A stretch of 64,000 nt of DNA from Cordilura impudica (lineage: Eukaryota; Arthropoda; Insecta; Diptera; Scathophagidae), in assembly GCA_963682025.1 (NCBI GenBank), contig OY821520.1, positions 90,179,170 to 90,243,169 on the forward strand, in the 5' to 3' direction. Shown piece after piece: positions 1 through 11,715 of the stretch (positions are counted from its first letter, which is position 1; every line of letters begins with the position of its first letter). A model generated the notes under the pieces. The model was not told the DNA's origin, did no database searches, and saw only the letters and a program-made list of their open reading frames with translations. The position numbers and the translations under genes were made by a program.

Positions 1-540
1 CGGCCTTGGGATGAACGCTGTTGAAATTGGTGAGAATCGGTCCATGTTCAGACCTAACCCCCATACAAATTACTCCTATGAAATCGACATAAATTGCCAT
101 AAGATCCAAATTGTCATATAGATCTTACTCAAATTGGGTTTGTATGCATTCATTACATCTATTAATGAGTAGTCCAAATATGATACCTTTGGCCCCATAT
201 AGAGCTGCTTCCCGATCTTCACTTAAATCTATTAAAAATCAAAAATATTGCACTGATTCTTCTCAAATTTTGTTTGTATATATTTCTGCAAAATACAAGA
301 GACTTTACCAAACATGATCAGGATCGGTCCATTTTTGGACCTAGTCCCCATATAGATATAGCATCCGATATGAACTTTTTCATATCTGAAGCCAAAAAAA
401 TTAATAAAAATCCCACTCAAATTTGGTTTTTGCTTATTTTCTATGTCCAGTTAGTTGGGCCTAAGAGATAGGGTTTCTAAACGCATGGTACGGGGTATCG
501 TATAGTCGGTCTAGACCGACTATAATTTTCTTACTTGTTT
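1..540 (+). repeat. Dispersed repeat R1, copy 1 (left end cut by window)
   Basis: This stretch aligns base for base, with scattered differences, with 21118-21670. It ends in a perfect 24-base palindrome at 501-524 followed by TTTTCTTACTTG. There is no convincing coding potential; the short open frames inside it are chance. More diverged pieces lie at 36315-36560, 42795-42990 and 60649-61000, all inverted. A fixed right end with a hairpin suggests a non-autonomous transposon, possibly Helitron-like, but the class is not proven from sequence alone. Confidence 0.8.
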
Positions 541-1716
541 ATTAATGTTATAAGTTAAAAATTCATGTAAAGGAATTTATTTTTAATGTTTTATGTCTTT
601 ATATTGATTGCTTCTATTTCTTCTTTGTGTTAGATTCAAAATAAAATGCCCCCGAAGATGTTTACAAAAACTCAACGAGACGTCGGGAAATAATGAAATA
701 AAGAATTTTTATTTTATATTTAATAAAATTGACCAAAAAAGCCCTACGTACACTCTATAATACATTAATGGTGTACTTCAATACAATCGTATGAGATTCT
801 TATTGCATTGTTTTGTTTTAGTTTTTTTTTTTTTGGAAACTCAAAAAATTGGACCGTATCAAATATTAGTTAGTCAATAATATTGCTCCAATAATATAGC
901 TGCATCTGCGATATATTCCCAGAGTTGCAAAAATGTTACCTATAAACGCATAGCCACGCACCGTTGCACTGTAAGCTACCTCTATTACTAAACTATTGCC
1001 AATTGGTAGAGTTACTCAAATTTGCTTAACGCTTGTCACTGCTAATATAATATAAAGCAATCATTTTGCTATGTGGTTTCAATGAGGAAAGTCGTTATCG
1101 GACCATTCATAAGAACTTCAAAATTGTAAAACAATATTTCAATTAGTAATTACATACTCCAAAGCGTATATTTAAATAAATCATTCTTGTGCGGAACTAA
1201 ATATAATTTTTTTCTTTATATTTATTAATATTTATTTAGTTGAGGGTCACACAAGGCAATTTTTTTGCGCAACTTTTTGGCAATTCTCTTTTGAACTTGC
1301 TTTTATGTCCACACACGACAATTTCTTCGGCAATTTTACTGTTTTGTTTTGCTTTTATTTTCTTATAATTTGACATTTGTGCTCTAGTCCCGATCCAAAT
1401 ATTCTTTGCATTTAACATAATAAATGCAATGGTTTTCCTCAACCAAAGTTATTAATTTTTCAATTAAGCCCCGATTCCATTTAAACGCCATTTTAATAAA
1501 GTAGACAATAATTACGAATTATTCATACCAAGAAGCGAAACACCGAATGAAAAGAAATGTCAAATATTAAACCAAAAAAAAAAAAACAAGCGAATGAGAG
1601 AATTGCTTGTAATAGCCGAGAACCGGCATTTATTTTTCCCTTTTTATTCCCCTCACCGCAAACATCTATAAACTCAAGAATTGCGCAACTAAAATCGTCG
1701 TGTGTGAACTGCGACT
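541..1716. other. AT-rich stretch without recognisable gene
   Basis: I see only short chance open frames here. A 68-codon frame at 1236-1442 on the minus strand has no recognisable motif. Two parts (about 1268-1330 and 1680-1712) share inverted similarity around a GCGCAACT / ACACACGACAAT motif, which may mark an old small inverted-repeat element. Confidence 0.4.
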
Positions 1717-2754
1717 TACAAGGAATATAATATTTAAATTTTTTTGATTAATGCCTCAGCACCAAAATGGCATTAGAGAGGCAAGAAGGCAACTAGTGTA
1801 AGCTGTTTACATAATAATACTTATTACTTGCAATAAAAAATTTACAAATTTAGTTTTACGAAAGAAGTGTTTCTAGATTATTTAAGAAAAATCGCTTGAG
1901 TTCAGTTTTAAATGAAGAAAAAGAAAATATACTCTTAAGCGATATGTGCAACATATTAAATTCAACAGGTCCAGCAAAATGTATTCGTTGTTTGGATAAC
2001 TCCAGGCGGCATCTTGATACGCTTATATTTTGCCTCTGCCTAGTGATCCTATGCGTGACCTGTACATTTCGTTGAAATTGAATTGAATAATTGCCAATTC
2101 CATTGATAGATTTAAATATAAATTTAGTTAGCTGCATTTTGTATAACCCTCTAACAGGAAGATCATTTGGAGCAAAATTTCGAAAGAGATCTAATGTATG
2201 ATATCGCCTTGGTAAATTGAAAACTTATTTTAGGGCTTTGTTTTGAGCTTACTGAAGAGACTTTAATGAAACACTGTTTTTATATCCATATGTTACAGGA
2301 AGATAAGTCAGATGACTGCGAACCAGACTTTGATAAAGCAGCATCTTTGTATATCGATCAAATTTGTATTTAAATTTGTACAATATTCCCACAGCTGAAG
2401 ACATTTTAGATTTAATTGCATCAATATGACGATCCCATAATAAATTACTGCAAAAATTAAATCCTAGGTACTTAATAGAATCAGATTCTGTAATTGGAAC
2501 ACCATTAATATGAACCCTCATCCTTTGGTCATCTGCGAATGTGTATGGTCTAAAACGTACGAACTTGGTCTTACTTGCATTTAACAACAGCTTGTTAATT
2601 CTTCCGTATTCAGGTAAAATGGCAGCATCATATTCTATCTCAGTTTGTAAAACTTGCACATGCTTAAAACGACAAAGAAGACAAATGTCATCAGCAAACA
2701 TAAACAATTTCCCATAAAAATTAATATTTTTAATATCATCAATATAAATTTTGA
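1717..2754 (-). pseudogene. Non-LTR retrotransposon copy D, 5'-truncated (RT end and C-terminal domain)
   Basis: On the minus strand, 2707-2249 encodes the end of a reverse transcriptase with the palm motif FMFADDICLL, then an LNASKTK motif and YLGF, followed by the thumb region. 2137-1856 encodes the C-terminal domain ending LKRFFLNNLE. The two halves are separated by a stop and a length change near 2246-2140, so the ORF is dead. The same sequence is carried by copy C at 9840-10075, 16046-16171 and 17482-18125. D stops abruptly at 2754, typical of 5' truncation during target-primed reverse transcription, and its 3' end lies at about 1717. D is useful because it preserves the uninterrupted sequence at the two places where C has been hit by later insertions. 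Confidence 0.9.
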
Positions 2755-3309
2755 ATAAATAAATTTTAAATTCTAGGTTCCTAAGTTTTAAAATTTAAAT
2801 TTTAGCTTCCTTAATACTCCAGTAACAACTACCAGAGACAAATTGAATATAATAATGTTATAGCAAAATTTTGCAAAAAATAAATAAATTCTTCTGTGAT
2901 AATTTTTTGTAGTTAAGCAATACTTAACAATTAATTATCATAAAAAATCACCACCTGTACCAGTTTCCTTTTGTATGTTGTCCTTCAACAGGTAAATGTT
3001 CTATAAAAACTATTCCCTTCTCCATAAAAAAATAACCATACTTTTCAATATAGAACAAATTTATGATCCTAAAATATTTTTCATAAAATTCGTAGTGGAC
3101 GCATATGGCGCCGCCACTGCACGAGCTTGAAGTATTAAATCACCTATCAAAAACCGTATATTTTTGGGTTTAATCATCATTAATAAAATATCCATTCAAT
3201 TGTGTCAAGAAACTACGTTTAACAATTTCAAAGCCAGCATCAGCAACATCTGAACTAAAATGATGTAGAATTTAACTCACTTTGGGTTAAGTTCAAAATC
3301 AGGTCATAC
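2755..3309. other. AT-rich spacer
   Basis: Nothing recognisable; no ORF or repeat boundary that I can support. Confidence 0.4.
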
Positions 3310-5274
3310 ATTTTGTACTTTGGGTTTCTATACGCCCTTTCTGAATCCATTTCTAGAATACTAGAGAATTGCTCGAATAATGAAATCGTTGTTGCTGGCG
3401 ATTTTAATATCCACAACTTTACATGGCTTCACCATTCGAGTCAACCAACTCCCGAAGGCCGTTGCGTTGAGTTTTTCGCAGCGCATAACCATCTTGCGCA
3501 ACTAGTGATTCAACAAACGCACATTTCGTGCATTGAAGGGCACAACAAAATACTCTCGACCTTTTTCTCACTGCACACCCTGATAAGTATGAAGTGAAAA
3601 TATTTGCACCTCTTGGTAATTCGGATCACTGCATCATTTCCGCATCCTTTTCATACTCTGCACTTAAAAGTGTTTCAGCACCAGATATGAAGCGCTTTGT
3701 TTTTATTTACGAAAATGCTCTTTGGGCTAAGCTCAACGATTTTTTCTGGCATCTCAACTGGAAATTTGTTTCCTGGATAAAACTGTTGATGCTGCTGCGA
3801 AAATGGTGGAAAAAATAATAGTGCTTGGCATGCGATTATTCATTCCATCAAAGCACATTTCGGTTAAACCAAATCAAAAATTATGATTTAACCAGACGTG
3901 TAGAGATGCAGTCAGATCCAGAGAGGAAGCGTTCAGATATTGTCGTGAAAATAAAAATTCCGCCACTGAACTGCAACGCAAACAGGCGAGAACTGAATGT
4001 GCCAAAACACTAAGGCGCCAAAAGTTTCCTAACGATCAGCGTCTTCGTGCTAAAGTTCTCTCTGCTCCTCGGGGTAGTAAGAGCTTGTGGTCATTTGTTA
4101 AAAGGGTAAAGAACAATGCTAGTTCTGTTATCCCAACTCTTTTAATGAATGACCAAATAGTCACTGAACCGGTTGATAAGGCTAACCTCTGAACCTAACA
4201 ATGTGTGTTGTTATTGATGGGGTCTCATCTAGTGAGTTTCAGCTTAATGCAGGGGTACCCCAAGGTTCCATTCTTTCGCCTTCTCTTTTCCTCATCTTTC
4301 TGAACGACCTTCTTGGTCAAACTTTCAATTCTATTTACTCTTTCGCAGATGACAGCAGCATTTGTCATTCATTTTCCTTTAATTGTAGGCCAAGCCTCTT
4401 GGAGGTTTGGGGGCAGAAGGCAGACAATGAATGACACACTCCATCAATACCTGTTAACAATCTCCGAGTGGGGTAAAGCGAAGAGGGTTGATTTTAATGC
4501 GCTAAAGACTCAATGCTGTATGTTGACCCATAGGGCCATGGAATAAACAATGTCATCTGTATATTGGTGGTATAGATATTGAGGAAACGGATACTCTTGA
4601 TGTTCTAGGCATGAGAATTCAATGTGATGTTCGTTGGAACGAGCATGTTTTTCAAGTGTCGAAAGAAGCATTCAAGTGTCTTGGTTTTATAAAACGGTGT
4701 AAAAATTACTTCACTCCTTCTAATCTACTTAAAATCTATACCACTTACATCCGACCGAAAATGGAATACAACTCCCATATATAGGCAGGACTTTCAAAGA
4801 CTATTTTGGAGCTACTGGACCGTGTGCAAATGAGGGAGTTTGCGCTCATCAATGACAATAGGGTATCCAGCTCTATTGGTTCATTCGAACACCGTCGGAA
4901 TGTGGGTTGTGTATCACTGTTCTATAGATATTACCATGGGAAATGTTCTCCTGAGAACTTATTCTAAGTGCCCGAGTTTGGGTTCGCTCTAATCGCTTCT
5001 CTAGTAGATCACATCCGTTTGTAGTCTATTGTCCAGTATCCACACCGCATTACAGAGAAAATTGGTTTGTTAGTGGAACTAGCCGTATGTGGAATAAACT
5101 CCCCACAGAGGTCTTTCCTGACAACTATAATCTAATAAAATTTAAGTTAAATATCCACAAACACTACTAACTCTTCCCTCCTACCCACAACCTACTTTCT
5201 TGAAATCAACACAATGCAATGCATTTGTAGGGGGCATCCCCTGAGTGTTGGTTAATATAAAAAAAAAAAAAAAA
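3310..5274 (+). pseudogene. Non-LTR retrotransposon copy F, truncated and internally deleted
   Basis: In order: endonuclease C-terminal half with the motif VVAGDFNIHNFTWL (about 3385-3435) and LGNSDHCIISASF (about 3610-3645). A linker follows (to about 4170), then a jump straight into the RT with GVPQGSILSPSLFLIFLNDL and YSFADDSSI (4250-4370). A C-terminal domain follows, with RMWNKLPTEVFPDNYNL (about 5085-5130), and a poly(A) tail at 5261-5274. Frame changes and stops occur at about 3597, 3818, 4190, 4430 and 4780, and the N-terminal part of the RT is missing between about 4172 and 4200. The family lacks RNase H and ends in A's; it resembles Jockey-superfamily elements, but I cannot assign a clade. 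Copy G (18580-20435, minus) is a more decayed relative. Confidence 0.9.
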
Positions 5275-5700
5275 TATTGATTTTTATTTTTCCCCCAAGA
5301 GAATGCCAAAAATGGCATGATCCATCGTTGGTTTGCATGAAAGGATTTTATATATTTTCCAAGCAATCTTCTCTGTATGCTTCTGTTCTAATAATTCCAA
5401 TCTCTTCTTCCAAATCAATATAATATTGAGGTCGAAGTAGCGCGCAGAAGTTAGCTATAGCTTACTTTTCATATCAAATTTTATTTCCTCAAAGTTCTTC
5501 CAAAATTCTTGGTCTTGTTTTATAACCTTTTCTGAAACTATCTGTACATTTGATTTCTTCCAGGTCTTACACCATTTCATCTCTGCCACCTTTGAACAAT
5601 AGTGCTGCTCGTTTCGCATCGGTTCTTTTAATGCCTCTGAGGGGTATAATTCTTTGTTGGAGAATAATTTGAACAACTCCATTTGCTTAACTCATATACC
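5270..5700 (-). pseudogene. Possible coding remnant of unknown family
   Basis: A 75-codon frame (5682-5455, minus) begins at an ATG and has a soluble, charged, protein-like composition rich in Lys, Glu and Trp (for example MKWCKTWKKSN and FWKNFEEIKFD). Downstream on the same strand but in another frame, 5400-5285 reads LELLEQKHTEKIAWKIYKIL, again protein-like. The pair may be a degraded ORF, perhaps from a transposon. I recognise no domain, and chance cannot be excluded. Confidence 0.25.
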
Positions 5701-7439
5701 GCCTTTAGTTATATTTGTTGCTGTTCCGTGCTTCCTCGGAAGCATTAATTGTCAACAATCAATTCTTTTCCATTCTTCTTGCCATTTTAATCTTTAGTCA
5801 ATTTTAATTCTTAGTCAATTAATTGTCAACAATCAATTCTTTTTGTCGAATTCTTTGATTTTTGCTTAATAACGGTCCACTCTAGACAGTTGCAATGTAA
5901 ACTAAAATCAATTCTGAGAAGCTGCTTAATAGCCCGCTTTTAAAATTTTAATTTTGGCCCATAGCCTACTGCAGAAATTATACCTTTTTATGTACTTAAG
6001 ACTCTTTTGTGAAGGTCATGTTATGGGGTGTTGTATAGTAGGCCTTTAAGTTTTTACTGGTTAAGATTTTTTATATATTAATTTCGAGCTAATCATTTTT
6101 TGAGCTTATGTCTTTAAATACATAATGCTGTTTGTACTTAAGTTATTTGGTCTTTAATTATATTTCAGATTAATTACTCTTTACTTTCAAAAATAATCAC
6201 AAATTAATTTACCAGGTATTTAAGAAGATTCGTTCGCGGCAGCGAAACAAAAAATACAATCATACGTACGGCTTTAAGGGCCACATGTACCATTATGTTG
6301 CTAAAAACAAAATAAATATAATATTCTAAAGCAAATTAGTGCTAAAGGCCTTAGCTAATGGCTGTAGTACTTGTTCGAAAGTACTTAAGAAAATGAACTT
6401 TTTTTTTGTTCTAAGAATACTCAACAATAAAAAAGTAACGCTTTAACTTTTTTGTAATGTTTGATTTCTTATTGGTTAGTTAGAAGGAGAGAGAATGTGT
6501 AATTATTTCTGGTGCTGTGCGACTTACACATAAATTTAATTTACTTAATTAAATCTAATAGGCAAAAGCCATTAGTTCAGAACGTTTTTATAAAATTGGA
6601 GTACAGAAAAAATAGAAAACAACTACCAAACACGCGTTCAAGCATAATTGATAAAATAATGAGCAAACAATAGAACTGCTCATTGTTCGTTATTTGGTCT
6701 GGCTAGAAGTGGTGTTTGCTTTGTTGGTACCGTTTATTAATATAGCAAATGTATATAAAAAAATTCTGTTTCACAAATCCAGGCAACTTTTGCATCATAA
6801 ATTGAAAAATGCTTAGAAAATTATATTAAAAATGCAAAATATCACGTAAAATATGCAAAAATTCAAATGTTTCAAGAAAACGATATACTGACAACATACA
6901 CAGCTAGTTAAAAACTCTATGAAAAATATCTACCAAAAAAGATTACTATAAATATATAGACTAAACAGAAATCAAATTAAATGCATCAACACGTAGCCAC
7001 AAATAAACGAAATGAATGAACTACAAAAAAAAAAAAAAAAAAAAAAACACAAACAAATAACAACAGTAGTTACCCACAACTTATAATCATGCCGCACTAC
7101 TTGGTCATAATGCTCTAAACTCTATAACCCCTTGCTATGTAATTTACACTCGTAGTCAGGATGCAGCAGTGGTTTTTTTGAAATTTTTTTATATAAAAAA
7201 AAAAAAAAAAATGGATGTAAAACTGCAGTGTAAGCTGTAAAAGTTAGAAATTAGTTTAGCAAATGCATAGTTTGGTTATTCCAGCTATATGAGTATTTTA
7301 GGTATAACAAAATTAGTACATAATTGTATTTAAAGATTACAACAACGATTTACTTTTAAATGCTACTTGACCTACTTGAAGATATTTAAAATAAGAATAA
7401 TAAAAATTTAAAAAAAAAAAATAAGTAACAAGGAAGTTT
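5701..7439. other. AT-rich intergenic DNA
   Basis: No gene seen. A 20-base direct repeat (ATTGTCAACAATCAATTCTT) occurs at about 5747 and 5822. Poly(A) runs occur at about 7025-7047 and 7194-7210, possibly the tails of lost retroposons. Confidence 0.4.
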
Positions 7440-8070
7440 TTCCACAAAATTTAAGGCAGACCGCATGAAACTGGAAAAAATGTTTTTATTTTATCAGCCT
7501 GAATATCCAGTAATGAAGGTGGACTTTGGAAGAGTTAGAAATGATTGTATTATAAATGGTATTGTGGTTGATACTAAAGAAACAAATGCGATTGTTGTTG
7601 TGGTATAAATTGCTGAGAAAGTTGGTGTAAATATTGTTGCGGATCAGGTTGAAAAAGCATATTTTCTACATAATAACAAAAATAAATCTAACAATAAAAG
7701 CGTCAAATTTGCTGAAAAGATTTACAAAGATAAGTTCATGGCTGGAAAATCTAAACTAAGAGATGATGATATGCTGAAGAAGGTTTTTGTTAACGATTTC
7801 TTGTGTGAGGAGTCTATGGAGCTATTGAATTATGCAAGAACTGTTAAAGATGTGGGCTATAAATATGCTTATGTCAAAGGAAGTAATATTTTTGTTAAAA
7901 AAGATGATAAGTCTCGGGCAATTTTCATAAGATCGATGGATGATGTCGATAAAATTTTATTGAAGTCATTACAGGGAGGTGGACTGACGTCCAAAAGAGA
8001 ACATTTAGCTTCTGTGGATGATGACAGGTCGGAGGGTGAGGAGGATGTTGCTTTTATGTCACTAAATTGA
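7440..8070 (+). pseudogene. ORF1 C-terminal part of retrotransposon C
   Basis: An open frame from 7738 to 8070 (110 codons) encodes the end of an ORF1-type protein: KVFVNDFLCEESMELLNYAR, then YKYAYVKGSNIFVKKDD and an IFIRSMDDVDKIL ending. The reading frame continues upstream (about 7540-7737, with IAEKVGVNIVADQVE and NKNKSNNKSVKFA) but carries a stop at about 7605. ORF1 products of non-LTR elements bind the element RNA. The ATG at 7738 is internal to the ancestral protein, so it is not the true start. It lies about 100 bases upstream of the endonuclease, the normal ORF1-ORF2 order. Confidence 0.7.
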
Positions 8071-8149
8071 GTATTAAATTTTGTTCTTAAAATATTTGTA
8101 TTAATTTTACACTATTTTATTATATAAGTAGTTTAAATTATTTTTCCAA

Positions 8150-8577
8150 TCTTAAATCATATAATGATGTTATTTCTAAAATAAATTACAATTTTTTAGT
8201 CATTAACCAAATTCAATAAATTTAAATCGCTTTTAAGTCAGTTGCATAAGTTTTCTGATATAATTGCTGTTCAGGAAATACGGTTCAGCAGTTGTAACAT
8301 TAATTTATATTCAATTCCTGGCTATTGTTAAGTTTATTGTTGTCGAGAGGATGGTTATAGTGGTACATCGATTTATTTAGCTAACACATTGAAATGTAAC
8401 GTGAGAATCAATCTAAGTGAAGATTTTTTGAACCTAACAACAATTGAATTACCGAATGTAGTGATCAACAATAAACTTCTGTGTGTGAACATCTCTATAC
8501 AGATCGCAGAAATGTGCATTTCAACAATTCTATAATGAACTGGATTGTATACTGCATGATTTGATGACTTATTAAAA
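8150..8577 (+). pseudogene. Endonuclease N-terminal half of retrotransposon C ORF2
   Basis: About 8205-8330 reads KFNKFKSLLSQLHKFSD followed by IIAVQEIRFSS. The Q-E pair is the metal-binding motif of APE-type endonucleases of non-LTR elements. Stops and frame changes follow (first near 8329). About 8475-8572 reads ELDCILHDLMTY, the region just before the GDFN motif, which is found at 9155 after insert E. The enzyme would nick target DNA to prime reverse transcription; this copy cannot. Confidence 0.65.
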
Positions 8578-9126
8578 ATAAGATGTCTTACTTCTTTACA
8601 CAAAATAATTAGTAACCAGAGACCAGAATATCCTTATAACCGATTGCGTTTTAGTAGGCTTCCGAGAAATAACAATTTAATTCAATTTCGGCACCATACG
8701 TTGGTATCTGAATGGCAGTTTTTCATACATGCAGCACGTCTTTGGAATTGTTTACCTTGTACAATTAAAGGAATCAGCAATGGCTCAATTTTCAAAAAGA
8801 AAATTTTACAACAATACATTTAGAAAATTTTTATTTTTTTTTTACAATGCACATATACTAACTTGCTGTTAACAAATATATATTGAAAATTTTTACTGTA
8901 TACTTTTTATTTGTTTTTAAATTCTATATGCCACTTATAAATATCTATTATTTGTATATAAATCAATATTTTGTTTTTTATTATTAATATTTAATATTGT
9001 CACAGTAATGTTAAGTTGTATTGTAAATCAAACTCCAACTAACATATTTAAACCTGTTCTGTTTTGAAGATTTCATGTCTTGTTGAACAGGATACCAAAT
9101 TTAAATAAATAAATAAATAAATAAAT
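8578..9126 (+). mobile_element. 5'-truncated non-LTR insert E
   Basis: This holds the last 80 or so codons of an ORF2 (about 8583-8820), with SLHKIISNQRPEYPYNRLRF and AARLWNCLP, followed by a 280-base 3' UTR and a TAAATAAATAAA tail at 9099-9126. The domain is of the same type as that of insert B (11716-12430) but clearly diverged. Its arrival splits the endonuclease of element C: the text before 8577 and after 9127 joins sensibly. No clean target duplication could be settled by eye. Confidence 0.75.
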
Positions 9127-10089
9127 ATTGTGAATGTTTCATCTCTAGTTCTGGGGGATTTCAACGTTGACATGTTATCAGGAGGTAATAATAGCCTCCT
9201 TTTGCAGAATCTTTTTTCTGAATTTGGATTGTACATATACAATAACTTCGGGTAATGATAAAATATCTCCAAAAATGCTTTTATGCAGGAAAGAAAAGAT
9301 TTCTGAAATCATATCGGAATTGTTTGCAGGCATGCTTAATCATAAAATATACCCTAATGAATTAAAAATTCATAAAATTGTTCCCATACCCAAAAGCATT
9401 GTTCCAATAAAATTGATATGTTTCGTCCAGTTTCTATACTATCAGTTATTGACAAAGTGTTGGAAACAATTGTGTTTCATCAGTAGTCTGAATATTTAAG
9501 CAGACATAAAATATTGTTTGAATATCAATTTGGGTTTTCTAAAGGTTCCGGAGCGGAGGAAGCTGCGGTCAATGTTGTTGACTTCATATGTGGTGGATTC
9601 GATGCTGGTTTTAATGGTGTTGGAGGAGTCTTTTTTGATCTGTCAAAAGCTTTTGATTTAGTAGATCATGAAATTTTGTTTAAGAAATTAAGATGTATTG
9701 GTATGTCTAATAACTCTGTTAAATTTTTGAAAGATTTCCTAGCTAATAGAAAGCAATTCGTGCAAATTGGAAATGAGCAGAATACCTTGTTAGATGTTAA
9801 ATGTGGAGTACCGCAAGGTAGTGTGCTTGGTCCTCTTTTATTCAAAATTTATATTGATGATATTAAAAATATTAATTTTTATGGGAAATTGTTTATGTTT
9901 GCTGATGACATTTGTCTTCTTTATCGTTTTAAGCATGTGCAAGTTTTACAAACTGAGATAGAATATGATGCTGCCATTTTAGCTGAATACGTAAGAATTA
10001 ACAAGTTGTTGTTAAATGCAAGTAAGACCAAGTTCGTACGGTTTAGACCATACACATTAGCAGATAACCAAAGGATGAGGATTCATATT
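9127..10089 (+). pseudogene. Endonuclease end and reverse transcriptase of retrotransposon C
   Basis: After insert E the endonuclease resumes with LVLGDFNVDML (9148-9180). A deletion near 9246-9252 then leads into the RT. RT N-terminal blocks span 9254-9510, with a frame break near 9420 and a stop near 9497. A long open stretch, 9514-10119, carries FFDLSKAFDLVDHEIL (palm motif A), CGVPQGSVLGPLLF, FMFADDICLL (catalytic FADD box) and LNASKTKFVRF. The last codons of that open frame (from 10090) belong to insert A, so its apparent C-terminus is an artefact. The true continuation is at 16046. The open frame without frameshift for about 190 codons suggests C is not ancient. Confidence 0.9.
10076..10089. 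repeat. Target-site duplication of element A, left copy
   Basis: TGAGGATTCATATT here is repeated exactly at 16032-16045, bracketing element A. Element D has the uninterrupted version of this site near 2508-2525. Because A may start with CA, the duplication could be counted as 12 rather than 14 bases. Confidence 0.9.
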
Positions 10090-10223
10090 TTATTTATTTA
10101 TTTATTTATTCATAAATAACATATAATTAAAATTACAGGCTACTCAAAAGGAGCAAAAGCAACTAGGGCCTTCAGCTCTAGAGTGTATTAATGTACATAT
10201 TAATTGATTTATATTTTAATTGC

Positions 10224-11715
10224 TTAAATGGAATTATATAACTTAGTAGATTTTAAATATTTAATTATTATTGTTATATTCTTATCGGTTGGATCGGCAA
10301 GAAGTTGAATCGGATCATTGTCTTCGAAATATTGGGTTCTTTGGGTGTGGAATAGAGAGCATTCTGAAAGGAGATGTGTTGGGTTAGTTGGGTAAGAAAT
10401 AATACAATTACAAGGGTATATAATAGGGAGTTGTAATAAGCAGCCATGCGTGATTTTTGTGTGACCAAGCCGGAGCCTTATGATTTTGATGAGAACTAAT
10501 CTATTTGTTCCTATATTTTTGTTTATGTTGTTGATGATTCCGTACTTATTGTTATTTACTTTCTTATACCAATCTGATGTCGTTTGGTAGGTGTTATCTT
10601 TGTCTTTGTAGTGCGTTCTTATGTATCTAGATATATCTTTGGGATTGTAATTTTCCGTTGTGATTAATGGAGCTTTGATAGTGTCTTTGGCAACATTGTC
10701 AGCATATTCATTACCAGGAATGTTGCAGTGGCTGGGGACCCATATGAGTTTTATGGTCGGGTGACGTTTGATTATGGCATTTCGAATTTTGGTAACGTAA
10801 GTGTTGTTGTTGGAAGTGTTTAATATTGAATTAACTGATGAGAGCGAGTCTGTGCACACTGCGTAATTGCCTCTTTTGTTTTCGGTGTATTCAATTGCTT
10901 TCGTGATGGCGATTAATTCTGCTGTGAGTATAGAGCTGTGTTGTGGTAAGTTTCCAATGCTGATAGCGTTGTTTTCTGTTGTAACACTGAACCGATATTA
11001 TTAACGGTTTTCGAACCATCAGTGTATAAAAATTTATAATTTTTCAGTTGATTTTGAATGTTTTTGAAAAGGGAGTAGAATTGACGTGGGTTGTGATTGT
11101 TTTTTGTATATGCATGTAGAGATATATCGATGCTGTTATTTTCGAGGTGCCATGGGGGGATATGTTTGTCTTTAGAGAGCTGTGCTCTGATTGGTATGTT
11201 GAGTTCGTAGCAATTTTGTTTTATTTTGTATATAGTGGATGGGATTCTTGGAATTTTTTTTTGATTTTTTAATTTTCATTATAATTTTGTGTAGAGGAGT
11301 GGTCTTGTCTTGAAAGGATTGATACCGTTGTGTTGTGAGGATGTCTCTTTGGGTTTCAAGTGGCAGAATATTAGCCTCGGCATAAAGGTTTTTCGTGCGG
11401 GTAGTACGAAACGCTCCTAGTGAAAATCTAATAGAGGAGTTTATAAGTTTGCTTAGTTTACCAAGCAGGGATTTGGGTGCGTATCCATATATGGGTAGAC
11501 CATAGTTAATTTCAGGTAGAATGAGGGCTTTGGTAATTTGAATAAGAATGTGAGTGTTACAGTTGAACTTGTGGCTGGAGAGGCATTTTATTATATTTAT
11601 TTGTTGGTTGAGGGATTTTATTAAGTGACTAATATGGTCATACCAGTTGTATCTTCTGTTAATAGAGAGACCTAATAGGCGTATATTTGTGGCTTCAATT
11701 AGCTGAATTTAGTTA
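10224..11715 (-). pseudogene. RT connection, RNase H and Cys-His tail of I-like element A ORF2
   Basis: From 11715 down: the post-palm block ATNIRLLGLSINRRYNW, then the connection region with ALILPEINYGLPIYGYAPK. The RNase H domain follows, with YTDGSK (about 11025), AELIAITKAIEY (about 10920), CTDSLSSV (about 10855) and VPSHCNIPGNEYADNVAK (about 10740). These give the expected D-E-D-D pattern plus the conserved His. A C-terminal Cys-His motif (PCNC ... THLLSEC, about 10420-10370) follows, as in I elements. One base is missing near 10997, between the first two RNase H motifs, and there is a stop near 11145. The open part 10859-10224 (211 codons) is a fragment, not a separate gene. RNase H removes RNA from the cDNA hybrid. 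Confidence 0.9.

Noticed and set aside
9514..10119. 201-codon ORF as a complete protein
   Set aside because: Its last ten codons come from the tail of element A; the true continuation is at 16046 and 17482.
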